Source: Ooceraea biroi | Taxonomy: Eukaryota; Arthropoda; Insecta; Hymenoptera; Formicidae | Assembly: GCF_003672135.1 (NCBI RefSeq) | Contig: NC_039517.1 | Location: forward strand, 11,742,601 to 11,806,600 | DNA: 64,000 nt | Direction of reading: 5' to 3' | Part shown: positions 55,246 through 64,000 of the stretch, in pieces | How the letters are laid out: every line of letters begins with the position of its first letter | Numbering within the stretch: the first letter of the stretch is position 1 | Translations under genes and position numbers: made by a program | The notes under the pieces: generated by a model | The model's input: only the letters and a program-made list of their open reading frames with translations | Databases searched by the model: none | Told to the model about the DNA's origin: nothing

Positions 55246-56451
55246 ATGACCGAGATCCTCAACATCGGGAACAAGCCGATCTTCGACGATCGCATCGTCA
55301 AGATCGAGACTCACACGTACAATCCGTTCGCCAACACAACGTTCGAACACAGCGACGAGATAAGAATACCCATACAGCAACAAGATCTGTACACGCTACC
55401 ACATGAAAATTTTCTGTACATCGAGGGCAAATTCACGGTGCAGAACAGACTCGACGGCACGATTCTAAGGCTGGGAAATAACTGCGTGGCGTTCATGTTC
55501 GATGAGATTCGCTACGAACTTGACGGCGTGGAGATTGATCGCAACAGAAATGTTGGCATAACCAGCACGCTCAAAAACTATACGACGTTATCACCCAATA
55601 GAGCTCTAATCCTGACCAATGGCGGGTGGGACATTGCGTATCAACGTGTAGTGGAGGGAGATTTCAACTTTTGCATGCCTCTCAACATGCTGCTAGGCTT
55701 TTGTGAGGATTACAAACGCGTGATGATCAACGCTCGTCACGAACTGATTCTGATACGATTGCGCAACGACAACAATTGTGTCTAGGTGGATGCGACAGCG
55801 CAGCCACGGATCGACATATTCAAGATACAATGGTGAATGCCGCACGTGCTGTTGGATGAAGTCACTAAGCTATCGATGCTGCGCACCTTGGAGAGCGGAC
55901 GATACCTCAGCATGGGGTTCCGATCGTGGGACCTGTACGAGTATCCACTGCTTCAGAGCACGACCAAGCACTCGTGGGCTATTAAGACCGCGCCGCAACT
56001 TGAGAAGCCGCGATACGTGATCTTCGCGTTGCAGACTGGACGAAAAAATGTACCGAACGAAGACATTACCGTATTCAACGACTGCAAACTCATCAACGTG
56101 AAACTGTATCTGAACTCGGAATGTTATCCGTACGACGACATGAATTTGGATTTCGACAGAGGCAGATATGCCATCCTTTACGAGATGTACTCGCGTTTCC
56201 GTAAGGCGTATTATGGATGTGATTGCGACGAAACGTTCCTGACCACTATCAATTTCCTTATTCGCGGACCTTTCGTGGTTATCGATTGTTCGCGACAGAA
56301 AGAGTCGATCAAGAGCGCCACCGTGGACGTGCGCTTGGAATTTGATTGCAAGGAGAACGTACCGGATAATACGACGGCCTACTGTCTCATCATACACGAT
56401 CGCGTGGTCGAATACAGCCCGTTGACCAACGTTGTGCGCAGAATCACCTAA
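55246..56451 (+). pseudogene. Maverick major capsid protein (double jelly roll), two stops
   Basis: A single frame of 401 codons with two nonsense codons, TAG at about 55783 and TGA at about 55834. The N-terminal half has MTEILNIGNKPIFDDRIVKI, YEIDGVEI-like surface and MPLNMLLGFCEDYKRV. The C-terminal half has KHSWAIKTAPQLEKPRYVIF, LNSECYPYDDMNLDF and IDCSRQKESIKS. These are hallmarks of Maverick capsid proteins. No frameshift, so decay is recent. Confidence 0.88.
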
Positions 56452-56475
56452 GCGTGGCAACATCGAGAACCTCGT

Positions 56476-56483
56476 TATATAAA
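56476..56483 (+). promoter_or_regulatory. TATA box upstream of the 56541 gene
   Basis: tatataaaa lies about 60 bases before the ATG at 56541 and just after the capsid gene stop, a plausible core promoter. Confidence 0.45.
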
Positions 56484-56540
56484 AAAGAGAACCACCCGCG
56501 ATACAGCGAGAACGATTATAGTTGACGCGTTGATACAACG

Positions 56541-57035
56541 ATGTCCGTACCGACGTTCGCGGATCTGCAAGGTTTTATCATCGGCGGAAACTTTATCGCG
56601 AAGGAGTTTGCCGTGCTGCGAAATGGATATATTCTCTCTCATTGTATCTTTGGACCCTGCGTACCATGGTACGGTCTCACCAAGGCGGAGAGACGCCATG
56701 CCTCCTGGCTGATGACGAATCATCATGGATTACAATGGGACGATGGAACGGTTCCGTACAACAGGGCTAAGGATCTGATTACAAAGGCGGTGACGGACGA
56801 GGCGTCATATACCGTCGTATACGTCAAGGGACGCGAGAAATGCGAATGGCTGCGGAATCTGCTCCTGGATGACGACGATATCTACATCGAAACTATCGAT
56901 ACGCACTACAAAGACGTGCCATCTTTGAATAAACTGGACGTTACGCATACTTTGCGTTGTAACAAACATGTAACTAATTGTGTTTTGCAAAATGTATTCA
57001 AATTGTTTAATTGGTGGTCTTACCATACGAAATAA
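56541..57035 (+). CDS. Conserved insect Maverick protein, unknown function
   Basis: Intact 164 residues: PTFADLQGFIIGGNFIAKEF, HCIFGPCVPWYGLTKAERRH, ASWLMTNHHGLQWDDGTVPY, DLITKAV, LRCNKHVTNCVLQNVFKLFN. I recognise the HHGLQW and CxLQNVFKxFNWW pattern as recurring in insect Mavericks and their captured relatives, but no reaction is known to me. Conserved Cys/His residues suggest metal binding (inference). Confidence 0.75.
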   Translation: MSVPTFADLQGFIIGGNFIAKEFAVLRNGYILSHCIFGPCVPWYGLTKAERRHASWLMTNHHGLQWDDGTVPYNRAKDLITKAVTDEASYTVVYVKGREKCEWLRNLLLDDDDIYIETIDTHYKDVPSLNKLDVTHTLRCNKHVTNCVLQNVFKLFNWWSYHTK

Positions 57036-57174
57036 AATATGTTTTTTTATGAAACACGTTGACAATTCTTATTTCCCCTATCCATATTTCTCCCGTTTAT
57101 CGGTGGCGTTAGACGGATTTCTTTCATAATTTTTTACGTGAGCAGCGTTGACATCGGCGCTTGAAAAAATTTAT

Positions 57175-57360
57175 TCCCCCTCCCCCTCCTTATAATTAGT
57201 TGACGAATCGAACACGTTCGTGCAGGTTCGGTATTGCGTCAGCCCGAAGTCCATAATTGCTACGTAAGCGGCGCTTAAAAACGTTTATTTCCCCCTCTCC
57301 TTATAATTGGTTGAAGAATTGAACACGTTCGTTCGTGCAAGTTCAGTATTGAATCAGCCA
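57175..57360 (+). promoter_or_regulatory. Duplicated promoter-like segment
   Basis: ccttataattagttgacgaa at about 57188 and ccttataattggttgaagaa at about 57299 each precede a gaacacgttcg box and a cggtattg/cagtattg initiator-like site. The segments of about 70 bp lie upstream of the last gene. An alternative transcription start pair is inferred. Confidence 0.45.
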
Positions 57361-57398
57361 CTGTGCGTGCAAAACGTCGCTTCTCTCAGCAGCAGCAA

Positions 57399-58137
57399 TG
57401 AATTCCATTCAGGGAAACAGCAGCATGGACTATTACGTTCCGCTTCAGGACGCTGCAAGTCCATCCAAGAAGAAGTAGAAATGTACCAGATACGTTTAAG
57501 AATCCTCCTTTGTCTTCTACTTTTGATTTAAAAAATTTTTTTAGAGAAAGTAATTTTATTCATAATTTTTTCCCATAGCGTTTCACCCGCGCGTCGCGCA
57601 GTTCGTATACTGAGCAGCCGATACGCGCTGACGGCTACGGGGTACAAGTACGTGGAAATCGGCATCAACGTCGGTCCACCGAGCTACGTCGCGATCGCTA
57701 TAGGGGATAATCGTGGAAACAAGTTGTTACTGTCTCTCGAAACGTGGAAGGGACTCTACGAGCAGCGATGGGACATCCAGAACCGTCTCCATAAGGATGT
57801 TCTCGACCGTCCTATCACCGTTGGACCGTTGACGGTGCGATTCCGTGAGAGTCCAGTGTGCGATGCTAAACTCGTGTGTCTGGATTCGTCCGACGTACGG
57901 TTGATGATGATGGAATCCACGTTCTTTACCATGTTTAACTTGAACTGCTGCATCGAGCTGACGTACGCTCAGTTGGATTGTCTCGTCGAAAAGGTCGACG
58001 CAAAGATTGCGCAATTTTCAAATATCGCGTCCGCCGAGACGAAGGATGCGTCGAACGCCATACGCGCTAGCGAATGCTTCAACGCCCATAACATAGATTG
58101 TGAGCTGTTGGCTCTGATTTTTAGTAAACCGATGTAA
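57399..58137 (+). pseudogene. Conserved insect Maverick protein, last gene, broken 5' part
   Basis: ATG at 57399 opens MDYYVPLQDAASPSKKK-type sequence that meets a stop after 26 codons. In shifted frames sequence such as STFDLKNFFRE continues. From about 57592 a single frame runs to 58137 with KYVEIGINVGPPSYVAIAIG, LSLETWKGLYEQ, VGPLTVRF, LDSSDVRLMMMESTF and CELLALIF. The 3' part alone is an open frame of 161 codons from 57652. I recognise this block from insect Mavericks; function unknown. Confidence 0.7.
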
Positions 58138-58308
58138 TATATAGAATAATATTTTACTACAGTTTACATAGTATATATTTTATTTCATAATTATATGTAT
58201 TTTACTACAGTTTACATATTATAACTATTTTTTATTCTATTATACCTATTTCTTAATATAGTATATTTTACTCTGTATTCTTCTATTTCTTACAAATAAA
58301 TCTATTTC

Positions 58309-59410
58309 TTATAAATGCTCTTCTTTTATTTCCCTTTTTTGTCTTCCACCACCCACTCCATCCGCCATTGTCGCTAAACATAAACACAAATATATTAGTT
58401 AGTGTAGTATATTGGAAGTAAATCTCTTTTTTCTTTTATCTTAGTTTGCAACTTACGTGGCATTATTACAGTAGGTGGGCTCACTGCTCTGAACCCTTCT
58501 TCTCTTCCTTCCTCCCTCTCTTCCACCTCCTGTTCTGTTTCCTCCCGCTCCTCTTCCCCTGCTCTACGCAGCGCGGTCTTTGCGCAAGCGGCTGGCCCCT
58601 TCTGTAACATAAATATTATAAATTGAGGACTACAGGATCGGCTTTTTCGTAATATACATTTTTTAATTAATATTACATACCTTTTTATCCGAGCACTTGC
58701 ACGTGCTTTGTTTGCACACTTCGCAATGTCGCCTGATGTTAGTAATGGTACCGTGCACGTGTCTAAAATCGTACAAGATGATGGTGCATGAGTCGATGCT
58801 CCGCCTCTCATAGATATTCCGGTACTCCTCGTCGAACACACGTATCGTTACTCTAAAAGGAATATAACGCTCTTCATATTTGTCCAAAATTAACACATCC
58901 ACATGCCTCCCGAAACCCGCAGAAATCTCAAGATGCACAGGATCATCGCTACGCTTGATCTTTTCAGTACTTTGTGGTGCATAGTAACTAGCTGCAGTTT
59001 CAACATCGTTGTGCGGTACGAATTCTTCACTTTCCTCTCTCTTACACTCTTTAAGTAGTTGCCTGTATAATTTCCACTTTACGCAACGAGGCCACCACTC
59101 AACAGTCCACGCATCAGTTATATGAATATCTTGTCTGGTGCGTCGTTCACCGGTTCCATGTATTCCTAGTTCTCGGTCTCGTAAGAACTGTACCGGTGAT
59201 ATGTGTTACACACCCGTCGTGAGCTTTTTCCACTTTTCTCGTGCTTTCTCGAGAACGTCGATTATATTTAGTTCTATCTCTAAATCGTCCATTATTTCAG
59301 TCGTTTTGAATTCCATGCTTTCAAGACACTTTTTTCTACAGCACTCGCAATCGACTGTGGTGCCCAACCTTTTTCCGCCTGCTAATATGACATCTCCGTC
59401 TCTTTCTAAC
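58309..59410 (-). pseudogene. Unknown spliced gene X, left-arm copy
   Basis: Exon 1 is 59410-58681, exon 2 is 58601-58457 and exon 3 is 58373-58309, with gt/ag borders (gtatgt...ttacag and gtaagt...gtttag). The joined exons 2-3 keep frame and end at TAA. Exon 1 carries Cys clusters CECCRKKC and HCEVCKQSTCKC, TDAWTVEWWPRCVKW and FGRHVDVLILDKYEE. Exon 2 is Glu/Arg-rich. An in-frame TAA lies near 59213. Further 5' exons may exist upstream of the ctgcag acceptor. Family not recognised. Confidence 0.6.
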
Positions 59411-59429
59411 CTGCAGCCGAATATTATCC

Positions 59430-59890
59430 CTTATCGCTTCTATGAAACAATACCTTGGTTCGTCCGTAGAACTGCGGTTCCGTACACGTGTCTTTGACTG
59501 CAGCCGGCGCCCCGAAGATTCGCGTAACTCGATTTTTTTATCTGTGAAACATTCCCGCGTCTTTGTTGCTTTGATAGCAGCCGGGTATCGGCGCTCGAAG
59601 ATTCGCGTAATTTCTTTGATAGCAGCCGCATATCGGCGCATGAAATTATATTATCGCTTCTGTAAAACAATACCTTGGTTTCTAGTAGTATGTTTACATA
59701 AACATCCCTTTGACGGCAGCCGCCGCTCGAAGACCTCCCGCGTGACGCCATACTCCCCCCCAGAGATTCCCCCCCTCCCCCGCGTGACGTCATACCCGCG
59801 CTCAGAGATTCCCCCTCCCCCGCGTGACGTCATACCCCGCGCCCAGAGATTCCCCCCTCCCCCGCACCCCCCTCGAAGCCCCTGAGTTAG
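59430..59890. repeat. Repeat-rich leader, left arm
   Basis: tatcgcttctgtaaaacaat and accttggttt occur twice (about 59430 and 59660), and gcagccgggtatcggcgctc-like blocks recur. Next come three cgcgtgacgtcatac plus agagattccccc units (59750-59870), each with a CRE-like tgacgtca. It may be an LTR or promoter region; borders not found. Mirrored at 62390-62850. Confidence 0.6.
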
Positions 59891-60070
59891 GATTGGTACC
59901 TCTTTTCTACTCTCGTCCGGGATTGCGGAATACAGGTGATTTTCGCGAACGGATCACGGACAACGGATCGCGAACGGATCGCAGATTGCGGACAACGAAT
60001 CGCGGATCGAAAAGTGACTGCATCGAGAGGATTCTCTGTGGCGAAGAGATCCTGGTGCCGGTCAGAAGGA

Positions 60071-60290
60071 GGTGTAACGAACGGTGTGTCGACGTGGATA
60101 CGGTACAACAAGGCGGTTGTCCGTGAAACAACGACAGAACGGTGTAAAAGACGGTGTAACGAACGGTGTGTCGGCGTGGATACGGTACAACAAGGCGGTT
60201 GTCTGTGAAACAACGACTGAACGGTGTAAGAGACGGTGTAAAGACGGTACGCGGCGGTACAGAGACGGTACAACGAGGCGGTTGTCCGAA
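60071..60290. repeat. 82-bp tandem repeat, left arm (mirrored about 62000-62215)
   Basis: ggtgtaacgaacggtgtgtc recurs at 60071 and 60153, with a degenerate third unit, each carrying cggtacaacaaggcggttgt. Lies just upstream of the gag fragment and could be part of a retroelement leader. Confidence 0.85.
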
Positions 60291-60328
60291 AAATGACGTG
60301 ATAGTGACGATTTGCGCGGCAGCTAAAA

Positions 60329-61020
60329 ATGGCGGAAAAGGTGTGCACGCGTCAAGACGTTTCTACGGTGGCGGACGAGTTCGACGATCTATCGGCGGTT
60401 GATTTGGCGTAAAGGTTGGAAGATCTCGGACTATCTACGAAAGGCAGCAGAGCAGTGCTACGAGAAAGACTGCGAAAAGCGTTGGAGAAAGGTGCGTCGC
60501 GAACGGCGAACGATCAGAATGGCGACGGCACGCTAACGACGGGCGATCATAACTTAGAAGCATTATCAAAAGACGAATTGAAACGGCGATTACGCAAACT
60601 AGGATTGCCAATATCTGGATTGAAGGCGGTTTTACGCGAACGATTAAAGGCGGCTCTACAGAAAAGTGAGAGCGATGACGACGAGACGGATAGTAAAGAA
60701 GACGAAATCGAGGAGACTAGAGGTGAAGAGGCACGTCGCGAATCCCCCTAGGGATAACGCGCGCGAAACAGATGGCGCGTTTGCTACCCCAGGACCTGCG
60801 ACACCAGCGCGCGTTAGGAGGATGCGATATATCGATAGAATCGATACGACCATGATGGCTGACAACGATCGTGCAAGATGTGAGTATCGCGATCGACCCA
60901 AGACGGTGTTGACGTTCAAGGACGTTGAAGACGTGTTAACGACCTTTAGTGGAGACGGCACACAGAGCGTACGCAGATAGTTCATACTATTCGAAGAAAC
61001 GGCCGATATATGCGCTTGGC
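60329..61020 (+). pseudogene. gag: SAP-domain retrotransposon gag fragment, left arm
   Basis: ATG at 60329 (MAEKVCTRQDVSTVADEFDD) runs into an in-frame TAA at about 60410. It then continues with two SAP-like motifs (RLEDLGLSTKGSRAVLRERL and ELKRRLRKLGLPISGLKAVL), an acidic hinge and, after a frameshift near 60740, KTVLTFKDVEDVLTTFSGDG and FILFEETADICAW. The latter is a gag capsid start. The fragment is cut at the palindrome spacer. Confidence 0.75.
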
Positions 61021-61961
61021 CTCCACCTCGATCTCAGCATGACTCGCCAATTCTAAACTCGATAAATATATTCTTGAAAAGATTCGTCAGTCTTCTTCGT
61101 AATTGCACATAACTCCTTCTGTATTTGTCGCTATTCATCGTCTTACCGAATTCTTCACTAAGCGCCTTTTGAGTTCACCATATGATTGTGCGTGACACTC
61201 GAAGTTAGCAAAGAGTTTTGCCGATCCGCGTAATAACCTCTTAACATAAATAACCTCTGTGCGTTCGTCCAAGCGCATATATCGGCCGTTTCTTCGAATA
61301 GTGTGAACTATCTGCGTACGCTCTGTGTGCCGTCTCCACTAAAGGTCGTTAACACGTCTTCAACGTCCTTGAACGTCAACACCGTCTTGGGTCGATCGCG
61401 ATACTCACATCTTGCACGATCGTTGTCAGCCATCATGGTCGTATCGATTCTATCGATATATCGCATCCTCCTAACGCGCGCTGGTGTCGCAGGTCTGGGG
61501 TAGCAACGCGCCATCTGTTTCGCGCGCGTTATCCCTAGGGGATTCGCGACGTGCCTCTTCACCTCTAGTCTCCTCGATTTCGTCTTCTTTACTATCCGTC
61601 TCGTCGTCATCGCTCTCACTTTTCTGTAGAGCCGCCTTTAATCGTTCGCGTAAACCGCCTTCAATCCAGATATTGGCAATCCTAGTTTGCGTAATCGCCG
61701 TTTCAATTCGTCTTTTGATAATGCTTCTAAGTTATGATCGCCCGTCGTTAGCGTGCCGTCGCCATTCTGATCGTTCGCCGTTCGCGACGCACCTTTCTCC
61801 AACGCTTTTCGCAGTCTTTCTCGTAGCACTGCTCTGCTGCCTTTCGTAGATAGTCCGAGATCTTCCACCTTTACGCCAAATCAACCGCCGATAGATCGTC
61901 GAACTCGTCCGCCACCGTAGAAACGTCTTGACGCGTGCACACCTTTTCCGCCATTTTTAGC
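61021..61961 (-). pseudogene. gag: SAP-domain retrotransposon gag fragment, right arm and spacer
   Basis: Mirror of the left-arm fragment, with additional 1-base deletions. It continues beyond the arm into the spacer. On the minus strand the spacer reads the next capsid segments in pieces (AQRLFMLRGYYA, YGELKRRL, ELASHAEIEVEA) with frameshifts. So the spacer is gag sequence belonging to the right-arm copy, and the left copy is shorter. Confidence 0.7.
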
Positions 61962-64000
61962 TGCCGCGCAAATCGTCACTATCACGTCATTTTTCGGACA
62001 ACCGCCTCGTTGTACCGTCTCTGTACCGCCGCGTACCGTCTTTACACCGTCTCTTACACCGTTCAGTCGTTGTTTCACAGACAACCGCCTTGTTGTACCG
62101 TATCCACGCCGACACACCGTTCGTTACACCGTCTTTTACACCGTTCTGTCGTTGTTTCACGGACAACCGCCTTGTTGTACCGTATCCACGTCGACACACC
62201 GTTCGTTACACCTCCTTCTGACCGGCACCAGGATCTCTTCGCCACAGAGAATCCTCTCGATGCAGTCACTTTTCGATCCGCGATTCGTTGTCCGCAATCT
62301 GCGATCCGTTCGCGATCCGTTGTCCGTGATCCGTTCGCGAAAATCACCTGTATTCCGCAATCCCGGACGAGAGTAGAAAAGAGGTACCAATCCTAACTCA
62401 GGGGCTTCGAGGGGGGTGCGGGGGAGGGGGGAATCTCTGGGCGCGGGTATGACGTCACGCGGGGGAGGGGGGAATCTCTGAGCGCGGGTATGACGTCACG
62501 CGGGGAGGGGGGGAATCTCTGGGGGGAGTATGGCGTCACGCGGGAGGTCTTCGAGCGGCGGCTGCCGTCAAAGGGATGTTTATGTAAACATACTACTAGA
62601 AACCAAGGTATTGTTTTACAGAAGCGATAATATAATTTCATGCGCCGATATGCGGCTGCTATCAAAGAAATTACGCGAATCTTCGAGCGCCGATACCCGG
62701 CTGCTATCAAAGCAACAAAGACGCGGGAATGTTTCACAGATAAAAAAATCGAGTTACGCGAATCTTCGGGGCGCCGGCTGCAGTCAAAGACACGTGTACG
62801 GAACCGCAGTTCTACGGACGAACCAAGGTATTGTTTCATAGAAGCGATAAGGGATAATATTCGGCTGCAGGTTAGAAAGAGACGGAGATGTCATATTAGC
62901 AGGCGGAAAAAGGTTGGGCACCACAGTCGATTGCGAGTGCTGTAGAAAAAAGTGTCTTGAAAGCATGGAATTCAAAACGACTGAAATAATGGACGATTTA
63001 GAGATAGAACTAAATATAATCGACGTTCTCGAGAAAGCACGAGAAAAGTGGAAAAAGCTCACGACGGGTGTGTAACACATATCACCGGTACAGTTCTTAC
63101 GAGACCGAGAACTAGGAATACATGGAACCGGTGAACGACGCACCAGACAAGATATTCATATAACTGATGCGTGGACTGTTGAGTGGTGGCCTCGTTGCGT
63201 AAAGTGGAAATTATACAGGCAACTACTTAAAGAGTGTAAGAGAGAGGAAAGTGAAGAATTCGTACCGCACAACGATGTTGAAACTGCAGCTAGTTACTAT
63301 GCACCACAAAGTACTGAAAAGATCAAGCGTAGCGATGATCCTGTGCATCTTGAGATTTCTGCGGGTTTCGGGAGGCATGTGGATGTGTTAATTTTGGACA
63401 AATATGAAGAGCGTTATATTCCTTTTAGAGTAACGATACGTGTGTTCGACGAGGAGTACCGGAATATCTATGAGAGGCGGAGCATCGACTCATGCACCAT
63501 CATCTTGTACGATTTTAGACACGTGCACGGTACCATTACTAACATCAGGCGACATTGCGAAGTGTGCAAACAAAGCACGTGCAAGTGCTCGGATAAAAAG
63601 GTATGTAATATTAATTAAAAAATGTATATTACGAAAAAGCCGATCCTGTAGTCCTCAATTTATAATATTTATGTTACAGAAGGGGCCAGCCGCTTGCGCA
63701 AAGACCGCGCTGCGTAGAGCAGGGGAAGAGGAGCGGGAGGAAACAGAACAGGAGGTGGAAGAGAGGGAGGAAGGAAGAGAAGAAGGGTTCAGAGCAGTGA
63801 GCCCACCTACTGTAATAATGCCACGTAAGTTGCAAACTAAGATAAAAGAAAAAAGAGATTTACTTCCAATATACTACACTAACTAATATATTTGTGTTTA
63901 TGTTTAGCGACAATGGCGGATGGAGTGGGTGGTGGAAGACAAAAAAGGGAAATAAAAGAAGAGCATTTATAAGAAATAGATTTATTTGTAAGAAATAGAA
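61269..64000. repeat. Right arm of the giant palindrome
   Basis: Inverse copy of 58281-61020. Single-base deletions relative to the left arm occur in the gag region (for example ggcggtttacg against ggcggttttacg) and in the G/C runs near 62410-62530, so the arms are not identical. Confidence 0.95.
62871..63972 (+). pseudogene. Unknown spliced gene X, right-arm copy
   Basis: Mirror of the left-arm gene: exon 1 62871-63600, intron 63601-63679 (gtatgt...acag), exon 2 63680-63824, intron 63825-63907 (gtaagt...tttag), exon 3 63908-63972 ending TAA. Exon 2 is 145 nt and exon 3 completes its last codon, so frame is preserved through both junctions. The same in-frame TAA occurs near 63074, so it predates the duplication. 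Cys-rich clusters suggest zinc binding; function unknown. Confidence 0.6.

Larger units (their letters stand above)
46928..58137. mobile_element. Maverick/Polinton, truncated at its PolB end
   Basis: Gene set: PolB (+), integrase (-), two or three unknown proteins (-), packaging ATPase (-), small protein (+), PLA2-protease (+), minor capsid (+), major capsid (+), two conserved Maverick-type proteins (+). This is a diagnostic self-synthesising transposon set with virus-like capsid genes. The left TIR and PolB N-terminus are missing. The right TIR is not identified, and the sequence runs into a palindrome. Confidence 0.92.
58281..61020. repeat. Left arm of the giant palindrome
   Basis: The whole segment is repeated in inverse at 61269-64000 with scattered single-base differences. 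Paired coordinates sum to about 122,281-122,289. The arm holds unknown gene X (-), a repeat-rich leader and a gag fragment (+). The partner reaches the window edge, so the arm may extend further left. Confidence 0.95.

Noticed and set aside
58395..58841. Single 148-residue minus frame (and its mirror at 63440-63886) as an intact gene
   Set aside because: It reads across the intron and in a different phase from the Cys-rich exon. Splice signals support the three-exon model instead.

Overview
This is eukaryotic DNA, most likely from an insect and probably a hymenopteran such as an ant. AT-rich intergenic sequence alternates with GC-richer mobile elements. The element families present (piggyBac, mariner, pogo, hAT, MULE/Foldback, Penelope-like, Ty3/gypsy and a Maverick/Polinton) are the usual load of an ant-type transposon island. 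GT-AG introns are visible, and I found no bacterial gene organisation. I found no convincing host gene, so the window reads as a graveyard of nested transposons. The species call is inference; the element calls rest on visible motifs, terminal repeats and target-site duplications (TSDs).

Layout, 0-22.5 kb. A 42-bp minisatellite (1-1020) is followed by a complete DDxD IS630/Tc1/mariner-type transposon with TA duplications (3337-5682) and a broken piggyBac with TTAA duplications (5997-9044). A Tc1 fragment lies at 11.3-11.6 kb. A head-to-head Penelope-like insertion has a 14-bp duplication (11785-14076). Several minisatellites and foldback MITEs follow, then a pogo-type element with terminal inverted repeats (TIRs) of about 1 kb (16354-20075). 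A decayed hAT gene (20172-22365) is interrupted by a 920-bp MITE with an 8-bp duplication.

22.5-46.9 kb. A Foldback element (22481-35088) has long inverted arms built of 142-bp tandem units. It encloses a MULE (NOF-type) transposase joined to a papain-like/USP-like cysteine peptidase, and it has been invaded by a Ty3/gypsy retrotransposon (27506-33615). A mariner (36477-37763) and a nearly full-length Penelope element (38480-40652) follow. A second, divergent MULE transposase plus USP-like peptidase locus lies at 42550-46715, where an 828-bp MITE sits exactly between the two domains. Removing that MITE and one copy of its duplication puts both domains in one reading frame. This transposase-peptidase fusion, seen in two divergent copies, is my best candidate for an under-described system.

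46.9-64 kb. A 5'-truncated Maverick/Polinton carries protein-primed PolB (+), chromodomain integrase (-), unknown proteins and the packaging ATPase (-). On the plus strand it carries a small protein, a PLA2-like plus adenain-like protease fusion, minor capsid, major capsid and two conserved Maverick-type proteins. The ATPase, the PLA2-protease and one downstream gene are intact; PolB, integrase and both capsid genes are broken. The end of the window (about 58.28-64.0 kb) is a giant palindrome with arms of at least 2.7 kb and a 248-bp spacer. Each arm holds a spliced gene of unknown function and a SAP-domain retrotransposon gag fragment.
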